A model generated the notes under the pieces. It searched no databases. It was not told where the DNA came from and was given only the letters and a program-made list of their open reading frames with translations. Below, in pieces: positions 15,556 to 22,336 of a stretch of 28,086 bases of DNA. The position numbers and the translations under genes were made by a program. Source of the stretch: Actinobacteria bacterium UBA2286. Lineage in GTDB: Bacteria > Actinomycetota > Coriobacteriia > Anaerosomatales > Anaerosomataceae. The stretch spans positions 3,559 through 31,644 of the forward strand of contig DDWM01000066.1 of assembly GCA_002345925.1 (NCBI GenBank). The letters are read 5' to 3'. The stretch's first letter is position 1. Every line of letters starts with the position of its first letter.

Positions 15556-15944
15556 CAGGGAAGCGTGTCTTCTCCACTGCGCTCGCGGGCATAGGTCTCC
15601 ACGCGCGAGTTGTGAAGCAGCTCGACGACGGTCTCAAGAGTCTGTACGCGGTTCACGTGGTGTCGGCGCAGGCGGTCAGCGTGCGACACGATGAGACGCG
15701 TGTGCTGCAAGTCGATCTTGCTGAAGTGGAGGCTGTCCCACTCCTCACGCGAATTCGCCGCCCAGATCTCGCCAGCGATCCAGCGGAGATTCTCAACGTC
15801 GTCATGCGACAGCAGCGTCCAGTCGGCACGAAGGCCGTTGCGCCACCTCGCAAGACACCGCTCGACTGCGCGCTGCTTGCTGACCTCGAAGACCCGCATA
15901 CCGAGCGACTCGCCCGACGACGGGCGGGGTGTACTTTCAATCAT
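15552..15944 (-). CDS. Hypothetical protein
   Basis: A 130-residue soluble protein with a very good translation signal: GGAGGT, 5 nt, then the ATG at 15944. It is rich in Arg, Glu and Trp, with no signal peptide or transmembrane helix. KQRAVERCLARWRNGL and DVENLRWIAGEIW suggest a helical fold. No family was recognised. The 3' end overlaps that of the convergent metal transporter gene by 4 bp. Its upstream region (162 bp) is shared with the divergent multihaem cytochrome gene. Confidence 0.7.
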   Translation of the reverse strand: MIESTPRPSSGESLGMRVFEVSKQRAVERCLARWRNGLRADWTLLSHDDVENLRWIAGEIWAANSREEWDSLHFSKIDLQHTRLIVSHADRLRRHHVNRVQTLETVVELLHNSRVETYARERSGEDTLPC

Positions 15945-16006
15945 GTGTTACCTCCGGCATAACTCAGGGTGCCCCAGGAATTCGTTAGAAAACGCCGAGA
16001 ACCTTT

Positions 16007-16035
16007 AAGCCTGAGAAAGCCTGAGTGCGCCTAAG
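16007..16035. promoter_or_regulatory. 10-bp-period repeats upstream of the multihaem cytochrome
   Basis: AAGCCTGAG occurs at 16007-16015 and 16017-16025, with a diverged third unit GCGCCTAAG at 16027-16035, all in a 10-bp period. Inverted CTCAGG copies lie at 15963 and 16079. The cluster is about 72-100 bp before the cytochrome start, a plausible position for an activator or two-component response-regulator site. Confidence 0.4.
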
Positions 16036-16106
16036 GAATGCTTCAGCGGCTCGTGATTGCGAGTGAGGGGTAGACTGTACTCAGGGCCAAGCGCAAGGAG
16101 ACCTCA

Positions 16107-17270
16107 ATGCGGAGAATAATCGGGGCATTCAAGAACCCCGCATCACGTCCTCGGGCGATCATCTGGAGCGGCGTCGCGCTTGTCGGCATCGTTATGTTCT
16201 CGGCGGTCAGCGTGATCGGGACTTCAGTGAACTGGTTCTGCACCGACCCCTGCCACGTGGTTCACCTCGACAACACCAAGACGTTCGAGGCCGGCTCTCA
16301 CGTTCAGGTCAACTGCGTGTCCTGCCACGAGCCGGTCAATGCCAATCCGCTGGTATTCGTGTGGAAGAAGCTTGAGGTCGCTCCCGATCTCATCCCGACG
16401 ATCATGGGCACGTTCGATCTGCCGATGAACAAGGGCAGCTACGTTGCCGTGGAGATGCCGGACATCATGTGCACGCAGTGTCACGCGCTGGAGAATCGCG
16501 ACGTGACCCCGTCGAGTGGCATCATCATCGACCACACTGCACATTCATCCCAGGGGGTGACCTGCGCGACGTGTCACAACCGCGTGGCGCATCCCGAAGA
16601 GAACGTTGAGTACACGCTTCCGGGCGATGAGAAGCACGAGAACTGGATGACGATGGATGCGTGTTTCCGCTGTCACACGCTGTCCGGGGAATCCGAATCG
16701 AAGACACCTGCCACCGGCAAATGCGCGGCGTGTCATCCTGCCGAGTTCGAACTCGTGCCTACAACGCATGCCGCGGACGGATGGTACACGCGATTTGGCG
16801 CCTCGAATGGACATGCCGATGCCGCGAAAGCCGAAGCAAGCCAGACAGCCGAGGCGATGGCCGCTGAGCCACTCGAGCTCAAGCATGCGGTAGGACCCGT
16901 TCTGCAGACGGCCGCCAGCGTGAACAACTGCTACACGTGCCACCTGGAGACGTTCTGCTCTGACTGTCACGGTCTCTCAATGCCCCACCCTGCCGACTTC
17001 AGAAAGACCCACAGCGAGCAAGGGCTCTCGAAGCCCGAGGTGTGTGCGCCGTGTCACGCCAGAAGCGCCGCCGAAGCGAAAGACCGCGCATTCTGTAACG
17101 CGTGCCACCATCCGGATAGCAAGCCGGGAGTGCTGTGGAGGACCCAGCATGACGACGTGGTGAAATCAAAGGGAATCGGCGAGTGCTTCGACTGCCATGG
17201 GGCGATGTACTGCGAAGCCTGTCACGTTCGCGGGCCAGCAGCTGCCGAGAAGTACCTGCGCGACAACTAG
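16107..17270 (+). CDS. Membrane-anchored 12-haem NapC/NirT-like cytochrome c
   Basis: A 387-residue protein. The ATG at 16107 follows AAGGAG. One N-terminal helix (about 18-40) anchors it, as in the NapC/NirT/NrfH quinol dehydrogenases. Twelve haem sites follow. The first is CX3CH (CTDPCH, 45-50). The other eleven are CXXCH, starting at residues 70, 122, 153, 186, 206, 275, 284, 313, 330, 360 and 369. NapC and NirT have four or five haems, so this is a long version with an added C-terminal haem chain (after about 270) separated by a haem-free linker. A role carrying electrons from menaquinol to an extracytoplasmic acceptor is likely. No dedicated reductase subunit lies beside it. Confidence 0.93.
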   Translation: MRRIIGAFKNPASRPRAIIWSGVALVGIVMFSAVSVIGTSVNWFCTDPCHVVHLDNTKTFEAGSHVQVNCVSCHEPVNANPLVFVWKKLEVAPDLIPTIMGTFDLPMNKGSYVAVEMPDIMCTQCHALENRDVTPSSGIIIDHTAHSSQGVTCATCHNRVAHPEENVEYTLPGDEKHENWMTMDACFRCHTLSGESESKTPATGKCAACHPAEFELVPTTHAADGWYTRFGASNGHADAAKAEASQTAEAMAAEPLELKHAVGPVLQTAASVNNCYTCHLETFCSDCHGLSMPHPADFRKTHSEQGLSKPEVCAPCHARSAAEAKDRAFCNACHHPDSKPGVLWRTQHDDVVKSKGIGECFDCHGAMYCEACHVRGPAAAEKYLRDN

Positions 17271-17276
17271 CGCTGC

Positions 17277-17981
17277 CTAGACGCCACGGACAATGCGCGC
17301 GACCATAGCGTCGGCTTCGCGACGCACCAGTGCGACCTCGGGGTCGAGATCAAGCGCGTCCTCAAGCAGCTCAAGCAGCCTATCGCCGTCCGAGAACGAC
17401 GCGGACCTGAGGCGCCTAGCCAGTGGCTCCCACATGCTGTTGCGCTGGCGAGTCCATGCGTAAACGGCCACAGCGGCGAGTGCGACCAACGGAAGCGCGC
17501 CGTACCACCCCTGAGACGGGAACTCCGCGAAAGCGCGTACGACGATCGCTGCAGCCGCAAGCAACCACACGACTGGTCCGGGCTGGTTGAGCGTGATGAA
17601 CATCAGCTTCGGGATCTCGATCACGTCGCCTTTGGGATCGAAGCTCAGCTCTTCTCGGCGAAGATCGATGTAGACGGCAAGCGTCCCGCGGCGGCGGCGC
17701 ATGTCCCACATCGTGCCGAGAAGGAAGATCGCGGTCGCGATTCCAAGGCCGGCTCGCGCGAGCAGTGACGCCTGTGGCATCGAGGCAACGACTCCCACCC
17801 CTGCGGCAAACGCTGCCACGAAGTACAGCACCGGCATGCCAAGCAACGGCTCAGCCAGGCGTGCCTCGGCAACGGTGTCTACGCGACTTGAGAGGAGATA
17901 GCCCCAGCCGATGCGATCGGTGAAGGAGGCGATGATTGCGAGCGCGACGAAAGCCATGAGTCCAAGGAAGAACGGCAGCAC
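17277..17981 (-). CDS. Multi-pass membrane protein of unknown function
   Basis: The frame extends upstream to 18098 through tRNA-Val, but translation should begin at a GTG at 17981, 5 nt behind GGAGGT, giving 234 residues (MLPFFLGLMAFV). About five hydrophobic helices are seen, near 3-20, 46-66, 70-88, 134-153 and 158-173, with a basic MRRRRG loop after the third. The C-terminal about 45 residues are charged and helical (DGDRLLELLEDALDLDPEVAL). No family recognised. It starts 23 bp after the tRNA-Val CCA end, so it may be transcribed from the tRNA promoter. It converges on the cytochrome gene with a 6-bp gap. Confidence 0.75.
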   Translation of the reverse strand: MLPFFLGLMAFVALAIIASFTDRIGWGYLLSSRVDTVAEARLAEPLLGMPVLYFVAAFAAGVGVVASMPQASLLARAGLGIATAIFLLGTMWDMRRRRGTLAVYIDLRREELSFDPKGDVIEIPKLMFITLNQPGPVVWLLAAAAIVVRAFAEFPSQGWYGALPLVALAAVAVYAWTRQRNSMWEPLARRLRSASFSDGDRLLELLEDALDLDPEVALVRREADAMVARIVRGV

Positions 17982-18004
17982 TTCCCACCTCCAATGGCCC
18001 GCAC

Positions 18005-18079
18005 TGGTGGGCGATGAGGGATTCGAACCCCCGACCTCTTCCGTGTAAAGGAAGCACTCTCCCACTGAGTTAATCGCCC
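18005..18079 (-). tRNA. tRNA-Val (anticodon TAC), CCA encoded
   Basis: On the minus strand the cloverleaf is complete: acceptor GGGCGAT/ATCGCCC, discriminator A, encoded CCA, D arm ACTCAGTGGGAGAGT, anticodon stem CTTCC/GGAAG with loop TTTACAC (anticodon TAC), and T arm GGGGGTTCGAATCCCTC with one G-U pair. No terminator separates it from the membrane protein gene downstream. Confidence 0.97.
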
Positions 18080-18135
18080 AACTTTGTGCAGCGCGCATAG
18101 TCGCGGGGGGTATTGTACATCAACGCAGAGCCAGG

Positions 18136-18579
18136 CTACACACTCTTCGTCTCGCGGTTCTCAAGAATCGACTTGAGGCGCGTGAGGGATTTGGTCATCT
18201 CGCGCTCGATCATCTTCTCGGCGATACCGCTCGCAAACGACGCGGCACCCTCTAGCTGCGCCGAGCCGCTTACGCTCACACGCGTCCCGTCACCATCGGG
18301 GCGCACGGCGTAGCTGCCGCGTGCGCGAATCGGCGCAGTGGTGTGGAAGCTGATGCGCTCGTCGGGTGTGTACTCGGTGACTTCAATGTCGGATTCGCCT
18401 GAGCGGCCCTGGTACGACGCCGTCACGCGGACCTGGCTTCCCACTCCGATGGGCCCGCCGCCAACAACATTCGCCGAGATGACCCCGGCCTGCCAGCGCG
18501 GCTGGTTCGTCAGATCCGCCACGAAAGCGAAGACCTCGTGGACGGGTGCTGCGATGAAGATCGAGCTTCGCGTCTGCAT
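18136..18579 (-). CDS. SRPBCC (polyketide cyclase/dehydrase-like) family protein
   Basis: A 147-residue soluble protein with the START/SRPBCC pattern: SSIFIAAPVHEVFAFVADLTNQPRW (5-29), a central GVGSQVRVTASYQGR strand pair, RISFHTTAPI, and a long C-terminal helix (about 110-137, FASGIAEKMIEREMTKSLTRLKSIL). The fold makes a deep hydrophobic ligand pocket; the ligand is unknown. The ATG at 18579 follows AGGAGG and directly abuts the TAG of the FAD-dependent oxidoreductase upstream, so it is the last gene of a minus-strand operon of three. Confidence 0.9.
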   Translation of the reverse strand: MQTRSSIFIAAPVHEVFAFVADLTNQPRWQAGVISANVVGGGPIGVGSQVRVTASYQGRSGESDIEVTEYTPDERISFHTTAPIRARGSYAVRPDGDGTRVSVSGSAQLEGAASFASGIAEKMIEREMTKSLTRLKSILENRETKSV

Positions 18580-20208
18580 CTACGCCTCCTGATAGCGCTT
18601 GAGGACTGCCTCGGCGGTAAGAATGCCGTCGACAGCGGCGGACATTATGCCCCCAGCGTACCCTGCGCCCTCGCCGCACGGATAGAGGCCGCGGATATTG
18701 GACTGTAACGAGTCGTCGCGTTGCACGCGCACGGGCGACGACGAGCGCGTCTCCACGCCCGTGAGGAGCGAGTCGGGCTTGGTGAAGCCTCGCATCTTGC
18801 GGTCGAAGATCGGTGCCGCTTCGCGCAGCGCTGCCACCGCGAACTCGGGCAGGCAGCCGGCAAGGTCAGTGTACGTGACGCCGAGCGGGTACGTGGGCTT
18901 AACGCCGCCAGCTGCCGAGGATGGCGCGCCCTGCAAGAAGTCGCCGAGGAGCTGCGCTGGTGCGCGGAAGTCGCGGCCACCCAGCTCGAACGCGGCTTGC
19001 TCCCAGCGGCGCTGGAAGTGCACGCCCGCGAGCGGGTGCGCATCGGCGAAGTCGCCGGGGCCGACGTTCACGAGAAAGGCGGAGTTGGCGTTGCCGCCGC
19101 TGCGAGCGAAGCGGCTCATACCGTTGGTGACCACGCCGCCCGCCTCGGAAGCGGCTGCTACGACCTCGCCACCGGGACACATGCAGAATGTGTAGGCCGA
19201 GCGACCGGAGCGCAGGTGGTGCGAGAGCTTGTACTCTGCCGCGCCAAGCGCCGGGTGCCCCGCAGCCTGACCGTACTGCGCGCGGTTCACGATGCGCTGC
19301 ACATGCTCGATGCGCACGCCGATAGAGAACGCCTTTTGCGCAAGCGTCGCGCCACGGTCGTGCAACATCTCGAAGGTGTCGCGAGCGCTGTGGCCGGTCG
19401 CGAGAATGAGCGTCTCGGCAGCGAACTCTTCTCGGCCACGGACGCTCTCGGTGACGACGGCTTTGAGGCTGCCGTTCTCGGCAAGGATGAGGTCGGTGAG
19501 GCGCGTGTTGAAGCGAACCTCGCCGCCGAGCGATTCGATCTCTTCGCGCAGCCGACGGACCGCGCCGGTGAGGTGATCGGTGCCGATGTGCGGCTTGGCC
19601 TGCCAGAGGATCTCCTCGGCGGCACCGGCGCTCACGAACGCTTCCAGCACGCTGCGGATGCGCGGGTTCTTCGTGTTGGTGGTGAGCTTGCCGTCCGAGA
19701 ATGTCCCCGCGCCGCCCTCACCGAACTGGATGTTCGAGTCGGGGTCGAGCACACCCTCGCGCACGAAAGTGCTGACCGCGCGGATGCGGGCGTCTACAGC
19801 CGAGCCGCGCTCGAGCACGATCGGGCGGGCGCCGGCACGCGCAAGCGTGAGCGCCGCGAAGAGCCCGGCCGGACCGGTGCCGACGACCACGGGGCGGGTC
19901 TTGGGAGCCGAGGTGAGCCTTGGGGCGGGTGCGGGCGCCTCGGCGGTCGCAACGAAGACATCCGCATCGCCGAGACGCGCTACGACGGCCGCCTCGCTCT
20001 CGCCACCCGCGTCGAGCGTCACGCCGAGCGCAGCCACGAAGTGCACGTTCTCCTTGCGACGGGCGTCGACGGAGCGCTTGAGGATGCGAAGCGACGCGAT
20101 GCGCTCCTCGGCCACGACAAGGCGTCTGGCTGCAGCGGCGCGCATCTGCGCGTCACCCGTCGGCAGACCAGCCGTGAGCGGCAAAGCGAGGTTGCGGATC
20201 TCGATCAC
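18580..20208 (-). CDS. NAD(P)/FAD-dependent oxidoreductase (COG2509-like)
   Basis: A 542-residue flavoprotein. The start is a GTG at 20208, 5 nt behind GGAGGT, sharing the GTGA overlap with the previous gene's stop; the apparent longer N-terminus to 20271 is read-through in another gene's frame. An N-terminal domain (1-100; VIEIRNLALPLTAGL and RSVDARRKENVHFVAAL) is followed by the dinucleotide-binding GTGPAG (110-115), with LERG marking the end of the second strand. FSDGKLTTNTKNPR and ILATGHSARDTFE are conserved in this uncharacterised dehydrogenase family. YPCGEGAGYAGGIMSAAVDG near the C-terminus closes the FAD site. The substrate is not known. Confidence 0.92.
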   Translation of the reverse strand: MIEIRNLALPLTAGLPTGDAQMRAAAARRLVVAEERIASLRILKRSVDARRKENVHFVAALGVTLDAGGESEAAVVARLGDADVFVATAEAPAPAPRLTSAPKTRPVVVGTGPAGLFAALTLARAGARPIVLERGSAVDARIRAVSTFVREGVLDPDSNIQFGEGGAGTFSDGKLTTNTKNPRIRSVLEAFVSAGAAEEILWQAKPHIGTDHLTGAVRRLREEIESLGGEVRFNTRLTDLILAENGSLKAVVTESVRGREEFAAETLILATGHSARDTFEMLHDRGATLAQKAFSIGVRIEHVQRIVNRAQYGQAAGHPALGAAEYKLSHHLRSGRSAYTFCMCPGGEVVAAASEAGGVVTNGMSRFARSGGNANSAFLVNVGPGDFADAHPLAGVHFQRRWEQAAFELGGRDFRAPAQLLGDFLQGAPSSAAGGVKPTYPLGVTYTDLAGCLPEFAVAALREAAPIFDRKMRGFTKPDSLLTGVETRSSSPVRVQRDDSLQSNIRGLYPCGEGAGYAGGIMSAAVDGILTAEAVLKRYQEA

Positions 20209-21383
20209 GAGCCACCTCCGGTGGCAGCGAGACGCGCGGCACCTTCGCCGGCGACGATGCCGGATGCCCACGCCCAGTGCAGGTTGAAGCCACCGCAGCG
20301 GCCATCGATGTCGAGCACCTCGCCCGCTGCGAAGACGCCGGGGGCCAGGCGCGACTCAAGCGTGCGCGGATCGAACTCGGCGACGGACGTGCCGCCGCGC
20401 GTGACTTGCGCCTGCGCGGCGTCGCCCCGGCCGGTGACGGCAAGACGGAAGCCCTTGAGGAGCGAGGCGAGCTCCTCGGCAGGAAGCTCGGCGGCGGGCG
20501 TCTTGGAGTCGATGCCAGCGGCGCGCAGCACGGCTACGGCAACGCGGCTCTGCAGCATGCCGTCGAAGAATGTCTCGGCGGTGCGCGACGAGAGCGCCGA
20601 GCACCGCTCGGCCATGAACGTCGCGAAAGCGTCCGGCGCGATGTCGGGGAAGAAGTCGATGGAAAGCGTGCGGCCGCGCTCGAGTGCGCGGGAGAGATCG
20701 AAGATCATGATGCCGCTCACGCCGTAGTCGCGGAAGAGCAGCTCGCCGCGCTCGGTGGCGACCGGATTGCCGGCGTCATCGAGCAGCGACGCTGCGCAGC
20801 GCACACGCACCCCCGAGAGTCCGCGGATGGGCGCAAGATCCGTCTTGAGCGGAGCGAGAACCGGCACCTGCGCGACGCGCCCATGCCCGAGCGCGGGCAG
20901 CAGCGAGTCACCGCCGCCGGTCGTGACAACGACAGCGCCAGCCATGACCGCCTCGCCGTATCGTGAGGCTACCTGGAAGCCGCCATCCGCCGCCGAGATG
21001 CCCATGACCTCGAAGTCGCATCGCTCGACGACGCCGAGCCGTGCGCACTCAAGTCGCAGCACATCGAGGACGGAATTCGCAGCGTTGGTCACCGGGTAGA
21101 CGCGCCCCTCATCGTCGGCGTACGTGAGCAGCCCAAGTCCGCCGAAGAAGTCGCGGACGTCGTCACAGCTGCCAAGCGTCGGCTCCACGAAATCCGGATG
21201 GTTGTACGCACCCGGCGCGATTGCCGTGTTCGTCAGGTTGCAGCGACCATTGCCGGTCACAAGGATCTTCTTGCCGACCCGTGGTGCCACCTCAAGCAGC
21301 GTGACGTCCGCGCCGAGTCGTGCCGCAGAGATTGCGGCCGTAAGTCCCGCCGCACCGCCGCCTATGATCGCTACGCTCGGCAT
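20205..21383 (-). CDS. HI0933/YhiN-family flavoprotein
   Basis: About 392 residues. The N-terminal SVAIIGGGAAGLTAAISAA (3-21) is the FAD dinucleotide-binding motif, and GKKILVTGNGRCNLTN (about 37-52) is the signature of the HI0933/BaiN family. GRVYPVTNAANSVLDVL, GVSGIMIFDLSRAL and GEVLDIDGRCGGFNLHWAWASG are also conserved in the family. Some relatives act as bile-acid or quinone-type reductases, but the substrate here is unknown. The start is ambiguous: the ATG at 21383 has GAGGGG 4 nt upstream, while another ATG at 21395 is weaker. It overlaps the FAD-dependent oxidoreductase downstream by 4 bp, so the two flavoproteins are coupled. Confidence 0.92.
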   Translation of the reverse strand: MPSVAIIGGGAAGLTAAISAARLGADVTLLEVAPRVGKKILVTGNGRCNLTNTAIAPGAYNHPDFVEPTLGSCDDVRDFFGGLGLLTYADDEGRVYPVTNAANSVLDVLRLECARLGVVERCDFEVMGISAADGGFQVASRYGEAVMAGAVVVTTGGGDSLLPALGHGRVAQVPVLAPLKTDLAPIRGLSGVRVRCAASLLDDAGNPVATERGELLFRDYGVSGIMIFDLSRALERGRTLSIDFFPDIAPDAFATFMAERCSALSSRTAETFFDGMLQSRVAVAVLRAAGIDSKTPAAELPAEELASLLKGFRLAVTGRGDAAQAQVTRGGTSVAEFDPRTLESRLAPGVFAAGEVLDIDGRCGGFNLHWAWASGIVAGEGAARLAATGGGS

Positions 21384-21486
21384 ATTGCCCCTCATGGTCG
21401 CCTGTGTGTTGTCTCGGTCGATTGTAGGGTCATTCCGCGCTCGTGGCTAAGTGGAGTGGAACCTGGATGGCTCGCTTCGCGGAGGT

Positions 21487-21936
21487 TCATTTCCTTCCGG
21501 CGCTGGCCTTCACCCGTGTCACCAGTGACGCCTCCGCGCCCTCGCTTGCCAGCCTATCCATCGTGCTCTGCGTCGGCGTGAGCAGCCTCAGGCGCCCGTA
21601 GCGAGTCTGCATCACGGCCGCATCGCTGTGGTCAATGACGGTCTCGCCAAGCCCGAGCGGACCCGGAGGGAACTCGACAAAGTAGTCCGTGTCAGGATGG
21701 CTGAACGCTCGCGTGCCTGGCTCTGACTTGAAGCCAAGTGGAGCGAGGGCCACAGCAATCTCCGAGTTCCGCTCACTGGTGATGAAGTCAAGGTCGTGGC
21801 TCTCGTACTCATTATCAGTGTAAATGGAGACGACGGCTCCGCCCGACAGCGTGCTTGTGATATTCGCTCGTTCGAGTGCTCCAGCGACGAGCCCCGCCAG
21901 CTCAAGCAGTGTCGTGGTGTGATCGATCCGCCCCAT
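21487..21936 (-). CDS. Small nucleotidyltransferase-like protein, partner of the winged-helix gene
   Basis: A 149-residue protein. LSGGAVVSIY (30-39) followed by ESHDLDFIT (45-53) gives the GG...DxD core of nucleotidyltransferase-fold proteins, including toxin and antitoxin types (AbiEii, MNT, DUF6036-like). Asp48 and Asp50 would bind metal. After LLTPTQSTMDRLA (119-131), members I remember continue with a conserved block of some 30 residues (YHWNDRQ-like) before a C-terminal helix. Here the sequence jumps to SEGAEASLVTRVKASAGRK and stops, so an internal or C-terminal deletion is possible. The ATG is 3 bp after the stop of the winged-helix gene, so the two form one operon. Whether it is an active enzyme is not clear. 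Confidence 0.75.
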   Translation of the reverse strand: MGRIDHTTTLLELAGLVAGALERANITSTLSGGAVVSIYTDNEYESHDLDFITSERNSEIAVALAPLGFKSEPGTRAFSHPDTDYFVEFPPGPLGLGETVIDHSDAAVMQTRYGRLRLLTPTQSTMDRLASEGAEASLVTRVKASAGRK

Positions 21937-21939
21937 TCT

Positions 21940-22278
21940 CTACAGCCGCTTCCCTGTTCGGCGAGGACGCTGTCGCTGGCGGTAGTACATCTTGACGGTC
22001 TCCTCGGGCAGTAGCTCAAGTTCGGCCGCCAGGAAGGTCCGCAGATTGCGCACGGTGGGATTGTGAGTGTTGAATTCGAACAGGCGTGTCTTGCCCGCTA
22101 GTCGGCTGACCAGAATTCCGCTCGTCTCAAGACGACGCAACTGACGCTGTATCGGGCTGACAGCGACTTCGTAGGTGTTAGCGATCCTCAACCCATGACC
22201 CGAGCCGTAAGCCTCCAAGAACAGCAACACCTGGACTGCCGAGCGACTGGCGAAGATACCTTCGAGTGTTGGTGTCAC
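21940..22278 (-). CDS. Winged helix-turn-helix regulator (ArsR/MarR-like), first gene of a two-gene module
   Basis: A 112-residue protein with a GTG start at 22278, 6 nt behind AAGGAG. Residues about 5-75 are a winged helix: SRSAVQVLLFLEAYGSGHGLRIANTY, then the recognition helix VSPIQRQLRRLETSGILVSR and a wing AGKTRLFEFN. The C-terminal tail is rich in Arg (YYRQRQRPRRTGKRL). The product fits a transcriptional autoregulator paired with a nucleotidyltransferase. Small winged-helix/nucleotidyltransferase pairs are known as toxin-antitoxin-like modules (AbiE is the best studied), but this HTH protein is much shorter than AbiEi. A promoter and palindrome directly upstream support autoregulation. 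Confidence 0.82.
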   Translation of the reverse strand: MTPTLEGIFASRSAVQVLLFLEAYGSGHGLRIANTYEVAVSPIQRQLRRLETSGILVSRLAGKTRLFEFNTHNPTVRNLRTFLAAELELLPEETVKMYYRQRQRPRRTGKRL

Positions 22279-22308
22279 GTTATCTCCTTAATACCTCACT
22301 ATGGGTCA

Positions 22309-22336
22309 ATATTACCTTCTATTGAGGTAATGTCAA
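22309..22336 (-). promoter_or_regulatory. Promoter with overlapping palindromic operator for the winged-helix/NTase module
   Basis: On the minus strand a perfect -35 TTGACA (22336-22331) and a -10 TAATAT (22314-22309) are 16 bp apart. A perfect inverted repeat ATTACCT/AGGTAAT (22311-22317 with 22325-22331) covers the spacer and both boxes. Further TGAGGT half-sites lie at 22293-22298 and 22342-22347. The -35 box is inside the last codons of the acyl-CoA synthetase gene, and its TAG stop (22321-22319) lies in the palindrome's spacer. Confidence 0.75.

Noticed and set aside
17982..18098. N-terminal extension of the membrane protein gene through tRNA-Val
   Set aside because: The added residues are translated tRNA. 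A GTG at 17981 with GGAGGT at 5 nt is a far better start.
18721..20727. Plus-strand ORF of 668 codons
   Set aside because: It lies antisense to two clear flavoprotein genes, is rich in Arg, Ala and Glu, and has no domain; long shadow frames are expected at this GC content.
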